A stretch of DNA of 64,000 nucleotides from Streptomyces sp. NRRL B-24085 (GTDB taxonomy: Bacteria; Actinomycetota; Actinomycetes; Streptomycetales; Streptomycetaceae): NCBI RefSeq assembly GCF_001282115.1, contig NZ_LJBR01000040.1, forward strand, positions 1 to 64,000, in the 5' to 3' direction. Both the position numbers and the translations under genes were made by a program. Below the pieces are notes generated by a model, which ran no database searches, was not told the origin of the DNA, and saw nothing but the letters and a program-made list of their open reading frames with translations. Shown in pieces: positions 25,669 to 34,802 of the stretch (position 1 is the stretch's first letter; the number at the start of each line of letters is the position of its first letter).

Positions 25669-28647
25669 TCACCTCGCCCCGCCGATCCGCAGCCGGAGCG
25701 TGTACGCCTCCGGGCGCAGGGCGAAGTCCGGCCAGACGTCCGGGCCGCAGGCGCGCGAGCCCAGACCGTGCTGCGCCGCGTCGATGTGCAGGTGTGTCGT
25801 GGCGGAGACGGGGAGCTCGTGGGGGTGGTCGGCCGCGGCGATCTCCTGGGGGGTGTGCCGGCTGAGGACGAAGCCGGGTCGGCGCCCGCGGGTGTCGGGC
25901 AGCGCGACGAGGTGCAGCACCTCGCGGCCGCCGCTCGTCAGGGACAACTCGCGCAGCCCGGAACGGTGTCCCGTCTCCTGGGGGCGGGCGTAGTCGACCG
26001 CCAGGTCGCGGACGGAGGAGGAGTAGCGGCCCGTGAGCGCCGCCCGGACGCTGTCGGGGTACGACTCCAGGGGGCCGAGGCCGAACCACTCGGCGCCGTC
26101 CACGGGCTGCACGCCATCGGGCAGGCCGAGTCGGATCCCGACCCGCGGCCACACCGTGCTCCAGCCGCTCGACGGCTCGATCTCCACGCGCAGTTCGAGC
26201 TCTCCACCGTCGAGCGTCCAGACGGACTCCACCATCACGAAGAGGGCGGAATCCGCCGCCGACACCTTGTCGAGGGTGCGCAGGGCGTCCTCGGCGTGCT
26301 CGACGCTCACGCGCCGCGTCGTCAGCCGGTGCAGTCCCTCACGTCGCCACAGCTCGGCGTTCGAGACGCCCGGCACGGATGCGTCGCTGGTCTCGACCTC
26401 GTCGGAGGCGCCTTCGTCGTTGTCGGTCGGGGCCCGGAACAGCTCCAACCGCGGATCCGACACGGCACGCCCGGCCAGACGCACCAAGGACCCGTCGACG
26501 AACTCCGCCACGCCCAGGGTCAGCGTCCCGGTGCCCGCCCGCCAGTCCGCTCGGGTGCGTACGGCGGGGACGGGACGGCGGACCGAGCGGTCCGACTGGG
26601 CCGTCGCCACCACATGCCCTGCCGGAGCCCAAGCGCTCTCCGTGGCCAGTACGGCTTCGACGGTGAGCCACGTCTCGGCGTCCTGGGCGACGGTGACCGG
26701 CGGCAGCGGCACCCACTCCGACACTCCCGCCGCGACGACGGGCGCCTCCAGTTCGCCCGACTCCACCACTCTTCCGTCGTGCTCGACACGCCACCGCAAC
26801 CGCAGGTCCGAGGTGTCGGCCGAGTGCCGCAGGTTCGTGACGGCGACCTTGTCCCCCTCGAAGGAGAACGTGACGGGCTGTACGACCGCCTTGAACTCGT
26901 GCAGGCTCGGCGTCGGCGTGTCGTCGCTGAGCACCATGCCGTCCATCACGAAGTTGCCGTCGTGCACGACCTCGCCGAAGTCACCGCCGTAGGCGTAGAA
27001 CTGCGTGCCGTCCGCTGTCCTGGCCAGGATGCCGTGGTCGCGCCACTCCCACACGAAACCGCCGTGCAGTCGGGGGTGTGCATGCACCAGTGCCTCGTAC
27101 TGGTCGAAGGCTCCGGGACCGTTGCCCATGGCGTGCGCGTACTCGCACAGCAGGAACGGCTTCGTGCGCTGTCGTGCCCCCTGCGCGGGGGTGCAGTTGA
27201 GCAGCGGCACGCGCGAACCGTCGGTGCCGATCGCCTCGGTCTCCGGCACGGACGAGTACATGCGGGAGTAGACGTCCGTGTACTCGCCGGCATGGTCGCC
27301 CTCGTAGTGCACGGGCCGGCCGGCGTCGCGCGCGTGGACCCAGGAGGACATGGCGGCCAGGTTGCTGCCGGTGCCCGCCTCGTTGCCGAGGGACCACATC
27401 ACGATGCTCGGGTGGTTCTTGTCCCGCTCCACCGTGCGCCGGATGCGGTCGAGGTATGCCTCGCGCCAGGCCGGGTCGTCGCTGGGGTTGCCCTTCCAGT
27501 CGACCTTGTGGAACCCGTGCGTCTCCAGGTCGCATTCGAGGACGACCCAGAAGCCGAGCTCGTCGGCGAGGTCGAGCAGCCGCGGGTGCGGCGGGTAGTG
27601 GCTGGTGCGGATGGCGTTGACGTTGAACCGCTTCATGAGGGCGAGATCCTCGCGCGCGTGCACCTCGTCGAACACACGGCCGCGCTCGGGGTGCGTCTCG
27701 TGGCGGTTCACGCCGTGGAAGACCACGCGCCGGCCGTTGACGAGGAACTGGTCGCCCCGGATCTCCACGGTGCGGAAACCCACCCGCAGCGCGATGGTCT
27801 CGGCCGCGTTGGACACGGTGGCCTGGTACAGGCGCGGACGCTCGGCCGACCAGGGTTCCACCTCGGTGACGTCCAGGGGCGTGATGTCGGCGGCCGTGGC
27901 CCACACCTGCTCGATGCCGAGTTCGGGGACGCGCAGCGTGAGGGGGAACGCCGTCGAGTCGGCGACGATCTCGGGGTCGATGTGCCCGCGACCGGAGTCG
28001 TACCCGGTCCGCAGCCAGACGTCCTCGATGCCGGCCGCGGGGCGGGCGAGGAGCGTGACGTCGCGGAAGATGCCCGGCAGCCACCACTGGTCCTGGTCCT
28101 CGACGTAGCTCGCCGCGGACCACTGGTGCACCCGTACGGCGACGACGTTGCCGCCCGGGCGCACCGACGACGTCACGTCGAACTCGTGGGCGAGGCGGCT
28201 GCCGGCGGCGCTGCCGATCTCGACCCCGTTGACCCATACGCGGAACAGTGACTCGACACCGTCGAAGCGCAGCACGACCCGCTCAGCGTCCGTCCAGCCC
28301 GCGGGCAGCTCGAAGGCACGCCGGTAGTCACCGGTCGGGTTCTCGTCGGGGACGTACGGAGGGTCTATCGGGAACGGGAACTGGACGTTGGTGTAGATCG
28401 GCCGGCCGTGGGCGCCGTCGTCCTGGAGCACCCAGTGCGAGGGGACGGCCATGTCGTGCCAGTCCTGGTCGTCGAAGTCCTCGGCGGCGAAGTCCTCGGC
28501 CACCGAGGCCGTAGGGGACAGCCGGAACCGCCAGGAGCCGTTCAGGGACAGGGAAGGGGCGTCGGAGTGGAGCCAGGAGCGGGCCGGGCGGAGTGCGCCG
28601 CGCCCCGGCGTGACGTCCGAAACAAGGGCGGAGAGCTCGGAAGGCAA
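25669..28647 (-). CDS. lacZ: GH2 beta-galactosidase
   Basis: Large glycosidase of 992 residues with the full LacZ layout: jelly-roll sugar-binding domain (NPTGDYRRAFELP), Ig-like domain, TIM barrel, a second Ig-like domain and the C-terminal beta-sandwich (bgal_small_N). The acid/base is E423 in SLGNEAGTG and the nucleophile E502 in LLCEYAHAMGNG. No signal peptide is present, so it acts in the cytoplasm. The start is a TTG at 28647 with a weak ribosome binding site; no better start precedes the conserved N-terminus. It is the last gene of the LacI-controlled operon, 51 bases after the alpha-mannosidase, and should remove beta-galactose (or a related beta-sugar) from imported oligosaccharide. 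Confidence 0.93.
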   Translation of the reverse strand: MPSELSALVSDVTPGRGALRPARSWLHSDAPSLSLNGSWRFRLSPTASVAEDFAAEDFDDQDWHDMAVPSHWVLQDDGAHGRPIYTNVQFPFPIDPPYVPDENPTGDYRRAFELPAGWTDAERVVLRFDGVESLFRVWVNGVEIGSAAGSRLAHEFDVTSSVRPGGNVVAVRVHQWSAASYVEDQDQWWLPGIFRDVTLLARPAAGIEDVWLRTGYDSGRGHIDPEIVADSTAFPLTLRVPELGIEQVWATAADITPLDVTEVEPWSAERPRLYQATVSNAAETIALRVGFRTVEIRGDQFLVNGRRVVFHGVNRHETHPERGRVFDEVHAREDLALMKRFNVNAIRTSHYPPHPRLLDLADELGFWVVLECDLETHGFHKVDWKGNPSDDPAWREAYLDRIRRTVERDKNHPSIVMWSLGNEAGTGSNLAAMSSWVHARDAGRPVHYEGDHAGEYTDVYSRMYSSVPETEAIGTDGSRVPLLNCTPAQGARQRTKPFLLCEYAHAMGNGPGAFDQYEALVHAHPRLHGGFVWEWRDHGILARTADGTQFYAYGGDFGEVVHDGNFVMDGMVLSDDTPTPSLHEFKAVVQPVTFSFEGDKVAVTNLRHSADTSDLRLRWRVEHDGRVVESGELEAPVVAAGVSEWVPLPPVTVAQDAETWLTVEAVLATESAWAPAGHVVATAQSDRSVRRPVPAVRTRADWRAGTGTLTLGVAEFVDGSLVRLAGRAVSDPRLELFRAPTDNDEGASDEVETSDASVPGVSNAELWRREGLHRLTTRRVSVEHAEDALRTLDKVSAADSALFVMVESVWTLDGGELELRVEIEPSSGWSTVWPRVGIRLGLPDGVQPVDGAEWFGLGPLESYPDSVRAALTGRYSSSVRDLAVDYARPQETGHRSGLRELSLTSGGREVLHLVALPDTRGRRPGFVLSRHTPQEIAAADHPHELPVSATTHLHIDAAQHGLGSRACGPDVWPDFALRPEAYTLRLRIGGAR

Positions 28648-28698
28648 GAGTTGCTGCTTTCTGCTGGCAAGTGGTGCGGTGGGTCGGGGACTTGACGG

Positions 28699-31428
28699 TC
28701 ACCTGAGCACGAGGGTCCGGATCTCCCAGGGGCCGAGGGAGAGTTCGAGTTCGTCGTGCACCGGTACCCGCGCGAGGGCTCTGCCGAGCAGGTCGACCGT
28801 GGTGGCCTCGGTGAAGGCCCCGGTCAGCCGGGCCGTGGAGGCGGTGTCGCGCAGGGCGGTCAGCCGGATCTCGGTCCCGGTGCCGAGGGTGTCGTCGACG
28901 ACGCGGCGGACGCACGAGACGTGGACGTCCTCACCGTCGACCCGGATACCGGCTACGGCAGGCGGCAGTTGTCCGTGACCGGGCCCGGTTCCGCGGGTGA
29001 CGAGCACCTCGTTGCGGAACTCCTCGGCGAGGGCGACCGCACGGGCTTCCTGCCAGCCGGCCGCCGAGGGGACGACGGCGAAGCGGTGCTCGATCCGCAT
29101 GCCGAGCTCCTGCGCCCCGGGCGTGGGGATCTCGCTCGCCGCGGGTTCGTCGCGCAGCGGGTGGATGTTGACACTGATCGACCCGATGGCGCGCAGCAGG
29201 GTGATGGCGAGGGCGGAACCTTCCTGGACCAGTTCGTACTCGCTGGAGTGGTCGAGCAGCACGGTGGCCGCGCCCGCCGACACGAAGGAACTGGCGGGGA
29301 AGGTCGGCAGCGGGTACTCGCCCCAGCCGCCCTCAGCGGTGAGACCGCGGTCGGTGACGGCGAACTGGCCTGCGGCCGCAGAGGTGTCCACTGGCTCGGG
29401 CAGCGGCACGTGCAGGCGCAGCCGGTGGTCGGCGGACCGGTTGAGGAACGAGGTGGAGACACGGACGAACGGTTCCCCGGCGCGTACCTCCACCAGCATC
29501 TCCACCGGCGTCCGCACGGTCTGTTCGCTGCGCACGTCACGGTCGCTGGAAAGGCCGGCCGGCCATGCGTAGAGGCGCGTGACGCGGACTCGGGCGCGCA
29601 GCGGGCCGCTCTCGACGAGGTCGACGGCGACCTGCACGGGCTCGGACACGAGGACGTCGGCGGCCGGTGGGGCGTAGTTGTAGCTGTCACCCCGGTCGCC
29701 GCAGTCGACGAGCCGGCCGACGCCGTACAGGACCGTTCCGTCGGGGCCGGTCACGTCCAGGGTGCCGTCCGCGGCCACTTCGACCTCGACCAGTCCGTTG
29801 GACAGGGTGCGCGAGGTGGCGGTGGCGGGTGCGGCCGGCATGTCCGGGGCGGCGGACGGCTCGCCGGCCTCGACGCGGAAGCTCGTCAGGCCGAGGGCCG
29901 GGACCTGCACCGGCACCAGTGCGCTCGCGCGGGCCTCCGTCAGCGTCCGCACCCGCCACTCGCCCGGGTGCGCGGCGGCTGCGGCGGCGACCTCCCGACG
30001 CAGCACCATCAGGTCGAAGGGACCGCTGGTGGGGACCTCGGCGAGGTGGAAGACGAGCGAGTGGGGAGTGAGCTCGTAGTGGTCGATGAGCCGGCCGAAG
30101 AGCTCGCGGCGGTGGATGCGGCGCAGCACCCGCTCCAGATCTGAGGCGTCCATGCGTTCGTCGCTGAGGACAGTCGGCGCCTCGGAGACCAGCTGAACGG
30201 GCTGTGCGGAACCGTCGGCCGACCGTGCGATCAAGACCGCACCTTCAGCGGGCGCCACGACATCCACCTCGACCAGCGCGGAACGCGCCGACGTGAGCGG
30301 GTTGGCGACCAGGTGGCCGTCCACGGGGACCAGTGCTGCGGGCGCCGCGAGTGCCGCGTCGCGCACCGCGCGGGCGGCCTGCGCGGCCTCGGCGAGGCGC
30401 GCCGCGACCTGGTCGCAGGTCTCGTCGGTGCCCGATCCCACCACCGAGTCGTGCGCCGTCGATTCGATGATCTTGTGCCAGGCGAGGGCGAGGAAGGGGG
30501 AGTCGTCCTGCGCGGAGCACATCACGTTCATACGCTCGGCGTGGTCGACCGTGCGTTCGGCGAGAGCCATCCGCTGCTTGAGGCCGAGCCGCACCGACAG
30601 CACGCCGGGCAGGATGTTCCCGCGCACATGGCTGCGGAGTTCACCGGTGACGACGGCGGTGACCTCGTCTCGCGCGTGCTCGCGGATGTACTCGTCGAGC
30701 GTCGCGACGGTGATGGCGCGCCCCTCCTGGGCGGCCCGCCGCAGCCAGGACGCCAGGCGCGGATCGGGCGCGTGGTGATCGGTGCCTGCCATGGCCAACA
30801 CCGGGTCGGAGCCCCATCGTTCGGCCGTCATGCCCGCGTACTCGCCCAGGGCGCTGCCGATCCGGTCGGGCACCAGGAGGACGTCGAGGCCGTTGTCGTA
30901 GCCGTCGAAGAGGAACTCGGTGCGGACCTCCGAGCCGTCGGGGGCGCGCCAGCGGAAGGCGTGGCCGTCGACGGTGCCGGGGACGCCCCGCCACAGTGCC
31001 GCGTGCTCGATGCCGGCGCGGGCCAGGATCTGGGGCATCTGGGCGATGTGGCCGAACATGTCGGGCAGGTAGCCGACGGGCATCGCGCCGCCCAGACGGT
31101 CCGCGGCGGCCCAGCCCATCTGGAGGTTGCGCACGATGGTCTCGCCGGAGCAGAGGAACTCGTCGAGGAGGATGAGCCAGGGACCCACGGCGAGCCGTCC
31201 CGCGCGGACCAGAGCCGCGAGCCGGTCCCGGTTCTCGGGGCGCATCTCCAGGTAGTCCTCGACGGCGGCCATCTGCCCGTCGACGGTGAACCGGAAGTCG
31301 GGGTCGGCCTCGGCCGTCTCCAGTACGGTGTCGAGGGCCTGGACGAGCCGGTGCCGGAAGACCTGGAACGGTTCGTACCACTCCCGGTCCCAGTGGAAGT
31401 GGGGCACGAACACGGCGGAGTCGGGCAT
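28699..31428 (-). CDS. GH38 alpha-mannosidase
   Basis: Cytoplasmic alpha-mannosidase-type hydrolase of 909 residues. The zinc ligands lie in HFHWDREW (H12, D14), the nucleophile is D123 in GYLPDMFGHIAQMP, and another conserved block is AWHKIIESTAHDSVVGSG. Middle three-helix and C-terminal beta-rich domains follow as in the family. GH38 enzymes cleave alpha-mannosides, including N-glycan mannose and, in the MngB branch, mannosylglycerate. The ATG at 31428 is chosen because similarity starts there; upstream in-frame sequence is low-complexity. It sits between the ABC permeases and the GH2 gene in one operon. Confidence 0.92.
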   Translation of the reverse strand: MPDSAVFVPHFHWDREWYEPFQVFRHRLVQALDTVLETAEADPDFRFTVDGQMAAVEDYLEMRPENRDRLAALVRAGRLAVGPWLILLDEFLCSGETIVRNLQMGWAAADRLGGAMPVGYLPDMFGHIAQMPQILARAGIEHAALWRGVPGTVDGHAFRWRAPDGSEVRTEFLFDGYDNGLDVLLVPDRIGSALGEYAGMTAERWGSDPVLAMAGTDHHAPDPRLASWLRRAAQEGRAITVATLDEYIREHARDEVTAVVTGELRSHVRGNILPGVLSVRLGLKQRMALAERTVDHAERMNVMCSAQDDSPFLALAWHKIIESTAHDSVVGSGTDETCDQVAARLAEAAQAARAVRDAALAAPAALVPVDGHLVANPLTSARSALVEVDVVAPAEGAVLIARSADGSAQPVQLVSEAPTVLSDERMDASDLERVLRRIHRRELFGRLIDHYELTPHSLVFHLAEVPTSGPFDLMVLRREVAAAAAAHPGEWRVRTLTEARASALVPVQVPALGLTSFRVEAGEPSAAPDMPAAPATATSRTLSNGLVEVEVAADGTLDVTGPDGTVLYGVGRLVDCGDRGDSYNYAPPAADVLVSEPVQVAVDLVESGPLRARVRVTRLYAWPAGLSSDRDVRSEQTVRTPVEMLVEVRAGEPFVRVSTSFLNRSADHRLRLHVPLPEPVDTSAAAGQFAVTDRGLTAEGGWGEYPLPTFPASSFVSAGAATVLLDHSSEYELVQEGSALAITLLRAIGSISVNIHPLRDEPAASEIPTPGAQELGMRIEHRFAVVPSAAGWQEARAVALAEEFRNEVLVTRGTGPGHGQLPPAVAGIRVDGEDVHVSCVRRVVDDTLGTGTEIRLTALRDTASTARLTGAFTEATTVDLLGRALARVPVHDELELSLGPWEIRTLVLR

Positions 31429-31475
31429 CGCTGGGGGAACCTTCTTCTGTGCGGGTCGGACGGTGGGGCGTGACG

Positions 31476-32333
31476 TCACTTGAGCGATCCGGCGGCGAGT
31501 CCCGAACGCCAGAACCGTTGCAGCAGGATGAACACGATGATCACGGGCACGATCGACACCAGGGAGCCGGTGATGACGGACTCCTGAAGCAGGGGGGCGC
31601 GTGCCGTCTGGCCGTTCCATTCGTACAGGCCGAGCGTGAGGGGGAACAGCGACTCCTTCTGCAGCATCACCATCGGCAGGAAGAAGTTGTTCCAGATGGC
31701 CACGAACTGGAATAGGAAGATGGTCACCAGGGCCGGCGTCATCAGCTTGAACGCCACCGAGAAGAAGGTGCGGAACTCACCCGCGCCGTCCAGCCGGGCC
31801 GACTCGATCAGCTCCTGGGGGACCGCGGCGTTGGTGAAGATGCGGGCGAGGTAGACGCCGAACGGGCTGACGATGCTGGGCAGGAAGACCGCGAGATAGG
31901 TGTTGACCAGTCCGGTCGCCGAGAACAGCAGGAACAGCGGAAGGGCCAGTGCGGTCGTCGGGACGAGGACACCGCCCAGGATCACCGAGAACAGGAACTC
32001 CCGCCCCCGGAAGGGGAACTTGGCGAGGGCGTACCCGCACAGCGCGGAGATCAGCGTCCCCACCGCGGCGCCCAGCACCGCGTAGACGACGGTGTTGAGG
32101 GCCCACCGGCCGAAGATGCCGTCGCTGCGGGTGAACAGGGTGCGCAGGTTGTCGAACAGGTTGAAGTGGGAGAAGGCCAGGCCGTTGGTGGCGGCGAGAT
32201 CGCCTTGCGGCTTGGTCGCGGCGACGACCAGGAAGTAGACCGGCAGCAGGAAGTAGACGGCCAGCAGCAGCATCAGCGCCGTCACCGCCGTGCGGCTGAC
32301 GCGGCTTTCGCGCATTGCGGATCGTGTGCTCAC
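31476..32333 (-). CDS. Carbohydrate ABC transporter permease (MalG type)
   Basis: Inner-membrane permease of 285 residues with six helices and the EAA loop IESARLDGAGEFRTFFSVAF. The GTG start at 32333 overlaps the stop of the partner permease by 4 bases (reading leftward). It belongs to the CUT1 class of sugar importers, which take up di- to oligosaccharides. The C-terminus (FWRSGLAAGSLK) is the usual MalG-type ending. The ATPase is missing from the operon, as commonly in streptomycetes, where a shared MsiK-type ATPase elsewhere energises several CUT1 systems. Confidence 0.95.
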   Translation of the reverse strand: MSTRSAMRESRVSRTAVTALMLLLAVYFLLPVYFLVVAATKPQGDLAATNGLAFSHFNLFDNLRTLFTRSDGIFGRWALNTVVYAVLGAAVGTLISALCGYALAKFPFRGREFLFSVILGGVLVPTTALALPLFLLFSATGLVNTYLAVFLPSIVSPFGVYLARIFTNAAVPQELIESARLDGAGEFRTFFSVAFKLMTPALVTIFLFQFVAIWNNFFLPMVMLQKESLFPLTLGLYEWNGQTARAPLLQESVITGSLVSIVPVIIVFILLQRFWRSGLAAGSLK

Positions 32334-33286
32334 AGCCCCGCCCTCCTGGAGGTCAGTCGCATGAAGCCGAAGCTCAGGACGAACGTGATGACGGCGATGA
32401 CCACCGAAATGGCCGCGGCCTGCTGGTAGTTGTTCCCCGACGCCACCGCGTAGGCCAGCATGTTCGGCGTGAACGTGCTGGAGATGTTCGAGGAGATCTG
32501 ACGCAGCACGGCCGGCTCGGCGTAGAGCTGGAGTGTGCCGATGATCGAGAAGACCGTGGTCAGGACGATCGACGGGAGGATGATCGGCACCTTGATGCGC
32601 CAGGCGATCGTCCAGTTGGTCGCGCCGTCGATGCGGGCCGCCTCGTACAGCTCCTGCGGGATGGACTGAAGCGCCGAGTACATGATCAGCATGTTGTAAC
32701 CGGTCCACAGCCACGTGGACACGTTGGCCGTCGACCACAGCACCGCGCCCGGACCGAGGAAGTCCGGCTTGAGGCCGATGCCCTGGAAGAGCTCGACGAC
32801 GGGGCTGAGCTGGGGCGAGTACAGGTACGACCACATGATCGCGGCGATCACACCGGGCACCGCGTAGGGCATGAAGGCCGTGATGCGGAAGAACGCCTTG
32901 AGCCGCAGCAGGGGTGTGTCCAGCAGCAGCGCGATGATCAGCGCGGTGAACAGCATGACCGGTACCTGGACGATGCCGAACAGCCCGATGCGGCCGATGC
33001 TGGCCCAGAACTCGCTGTTCTGGAAGACCTGCCCGTACTGCTCGAGACCGCCGAAAGTCGTGTACGAGGTGCCGTACTGGCCACCGGTCCGCCGTACGAC
33101 GCGGAAGCTCTGCCAGAGCGCGTAGCCGACCGGCACCAGGTAGAACAGCACGAACGGCAGGAAGAAGGGGGCGACGAAGGCGAGCACGGTACCGGCCCGG
33201 GGGCCGCCGCCGCTGAGACGGCGACGGCCCTTGGGTGACTGCACCGCACGGGGCGCGCGGGTGGCCCGGGTGGCGATGTCTGTCAT
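32330..33286 (-). CDS. Carbohydrate ABC transporter permease (MalF type)
   Basis: Permease of 318 residues, partner of the MalG-type protein, with an N-terminal cytoplasmic stretch, six helices and the EAA loop YEAARIDGATNWTIAWRIKV. It lies 7 bases after the stop of the binding-protein gene and overlaps the following permease, so all three are one translational unit. The substrate is inferred from the linked GH38 and GH2 enzymes to be a mannose- and galactose-containing oligosaccharide. Confidence 0.95.
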   Translation of the reverse strand: MTDIATRATRAPRAVQSPKGRRRLSGGGPRAGTVLAFVAPFFLPFVLFYLVPVGYALWQSFRVVRRTGGQYGTSYTTFGGLEQYGQVFQNSEFWASIGRIGLFGIVQVPVMLFTALIIALLLDTPLLRLKAFFRITAFMPYAVPGVIAAIMWSYLYSPQLSPVVELFQGIGLKPDFLGPGAVLWSTANVSTWLWTGYNMLIMYSALQSIPQELYEAARIDGATNWTIAWRIKVPIILPSIVLTTVFSIIGTLQLYAEPAVLRQISSNISSTFTPNMLAYAVASGNNYQQAAAISVVIAVITFVLSFGFMRLTSRRAGL

Positions 33287-33293
33287 GCTGAGC

Positions 33294-34634
33294 TCACTTG
33301 CCCGCCGTGGCCGGGATGGCCTGGTCCTTCATGGACTTCAGCGCGGTGGCCTGCGCCTTGGCGAGGGCGTCAGTGAGCGTCCCGTCCCCGGCCGCCGCCT
33401 TGGCCATCGCGTCCTGAAGCGCCAGGTTCACCGTCTTCTGCGTCGGGCCCCAGGCGAAGCTGGTGTCGATCTTCTTCGACGACTCGGCGAAGACATCGAA
33501 GATCTTCTCGTTGCCGTAGTACGGAACTCCCTTGGACAGGGCGGGCAGTTGGAGTCCCGCGTTCGCGGCCGGGTAGAGACCGCCGAGCTCGTTCTCCAGC
33601 GCGAGGGCCTCGGGGTCGCTGTTGAGCCAGGTGTTGAACTTCACCGACTCGTACAGGTGCTTGCTGCCCTTCATGAACGCGACGGTCGAGCCGCCCCAGT
33701 CACCCGAGGAGCCGTTCGCGCCCCAGGTCGGCATGGGCACGATCGACCACTTGCCGGCCTGCTTGGGGAGGTTGTCGCGGAACATGCTGTAACCCCAGGC
33801 GGCGCCGACGTAACTGGCGATCTGGTCCTTCTGGTACGCGGCGTACATCTGCGTCGAGCCGTTGGCGAGGTCGGTGCGCACGAGCTTGTCGGAGATCAGC
33901 TTCTGCCAGTAGTCGGCGACCTGCCTGCTCTGCTCCGACTCGACGGTGACGTGCCACTTGTCGCCCGAGTAGCTGTACATCTCGGCGTTGTTCTGCCAGA
34001 GCAGACCGTTGAACCACTCGGCGTTGTTCGGGTCGAAGAAGGTGATGTCCAGCTCGGGGTCCGCCTTGTGCAGCTTCTGCGCGGCCGTCGCGTACTCGTC
34101 CCAGGTCCTGGGGATCGCGATGCCGTGCTTCTTGAAGAGGTCACTGCGGACGAAGAGCGCCATCGGGCCGGTGTCCTGCGGCAGCGCGAACACGCCGGTT
34201 CCGCCGAAGCTCGTCTGCGACCAGGTCCAGGGGACGAACCTGGACTTGGCGGCGGTGGCGTCCTTGCAGGCGGAGGCGTCGACGAAGGCGCTCTGGGTGC
34301 GCAGGTTCGGCAGCTCGTCGTAGCCGACCTGCGCCAGGTCGGGTGCCTTGCCCGCCTTGAGGGCGTTGCCGAGGATGCCGTACTGGTCGTTGGAGATGTT
34401 CTTCGTCTCGACCTGGATGTCCGGGTTCTTCTTGTTCCACAGCGCGACGACCTTGTCCATGCCGGGAACGGTGTTCCAGTACTGGAGGACGACCTTCCCC
34501 TTGGCAGGGGTGCACGAGGGTGCGGCGGCCTTGTCCGAGCCGGTGGGCGACGAGGAGCAGCCGGCGAGGAGTACGGCGATACCGGTGGCCGTGGCGAGGG
34601 CGGCGAGGCGCGTGCGCGTGACTGTGTTGCTCAT
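33294..34634 (-). CDS. Sugar-binding lipoprotein of ABC transporter
   Basis: Extracellular solute-binding protein (family 1, MalE-like) of 446 residues. It has a lipoprotein signal with lipobox LLAGC, the lipidated cysteine being residue 26, and typical motifs such as VVLQYWNTVPGMDKVVALW and DGTLTDALAKAQATALKSM. The ATG at 34634 is used because it precedes the lipobox by the normal distance. As first gene of the operon it lies directly behind the LacI operator at 34706-34719. It should capture the oligosaccharide at the cell surface. Confidence 0.94.
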   Translation of the reverse strand: MSNTVTRTRLAALATATGIAVLLAGCSSSPTGSDKAAAPSCTPAKGKVVLQYWNTVPGMDKVVALWNKKNPDIQVETKNISNDQYGILGNALKAGKAPDLAQVGYDELPNLRTQSAFVDASACKDATAAKSRFVPWTWSQTSFGGTGVFALPQDTGPMALFVRSDLFKKHGIAIPRTWDEYATAAQKLHKADPELDITFFDPNNAEWFNGLLWQNNAEMYSYSGDKWHVTVESEQSRQVADYWQKLISDKLVRTDLANGSTQMYAAYQKDQIASYVGAAWGYSMFRDNLPKQAGKWSIVPMPTWGANGSSGDWGGSTVAFMKGSKHLYESVKFNTWLNSDPEALALENELGGLYPAANAGLQLPALSKGVPYYGNEKIFDVFAESSKKIDTSFAWGPTQKTVNLALQDAMAKAAAGDGTLTDALAKAQATALKSMKDQAIPATAGK

Positions 34635-34705
34635 GTTTTCCGTTCCCAGAGAACGACTGGCGGCGGGTGCCTGGGCGGGTTGGAACAAAGGGCCGTGAGC
34701 GGTAA

Positions 34706-34719
34706 CGTGAGCGCTCACG
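34706..34719. promoter_or_regulatory. LacI-family operator
   Basis: CGTGAGCGCTCACG is a perfect 14-bp palindrome containing the core GTGAGCGCTCAC, the classic form of LacI/GalR-family sites in actinobacteria. A further half-site, CCGTGAGCGG, precedes it at 34693-34702. It lies between the divergent binding-protein and LacI genes, 72 bases from the former and 84 from the latter, so it can regulate both. Confidence 0.85.
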
Positions 34720-34802
34720 GGAGCGAAACGATTCGGAGTCTGCGCTTATGTGCGGACAAGTGTCAAGGCTCCGGAGTGACACCGAACGGACAGAGGTGAG
34801 TG

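Noticed and set aside
25531..28251. Long rightward open frame (906 codons) opposite the GH2 gene
   Set aside because: Low-complexity shadow of the beta-galactosidase, whose catalytic motifs are on the other strand.
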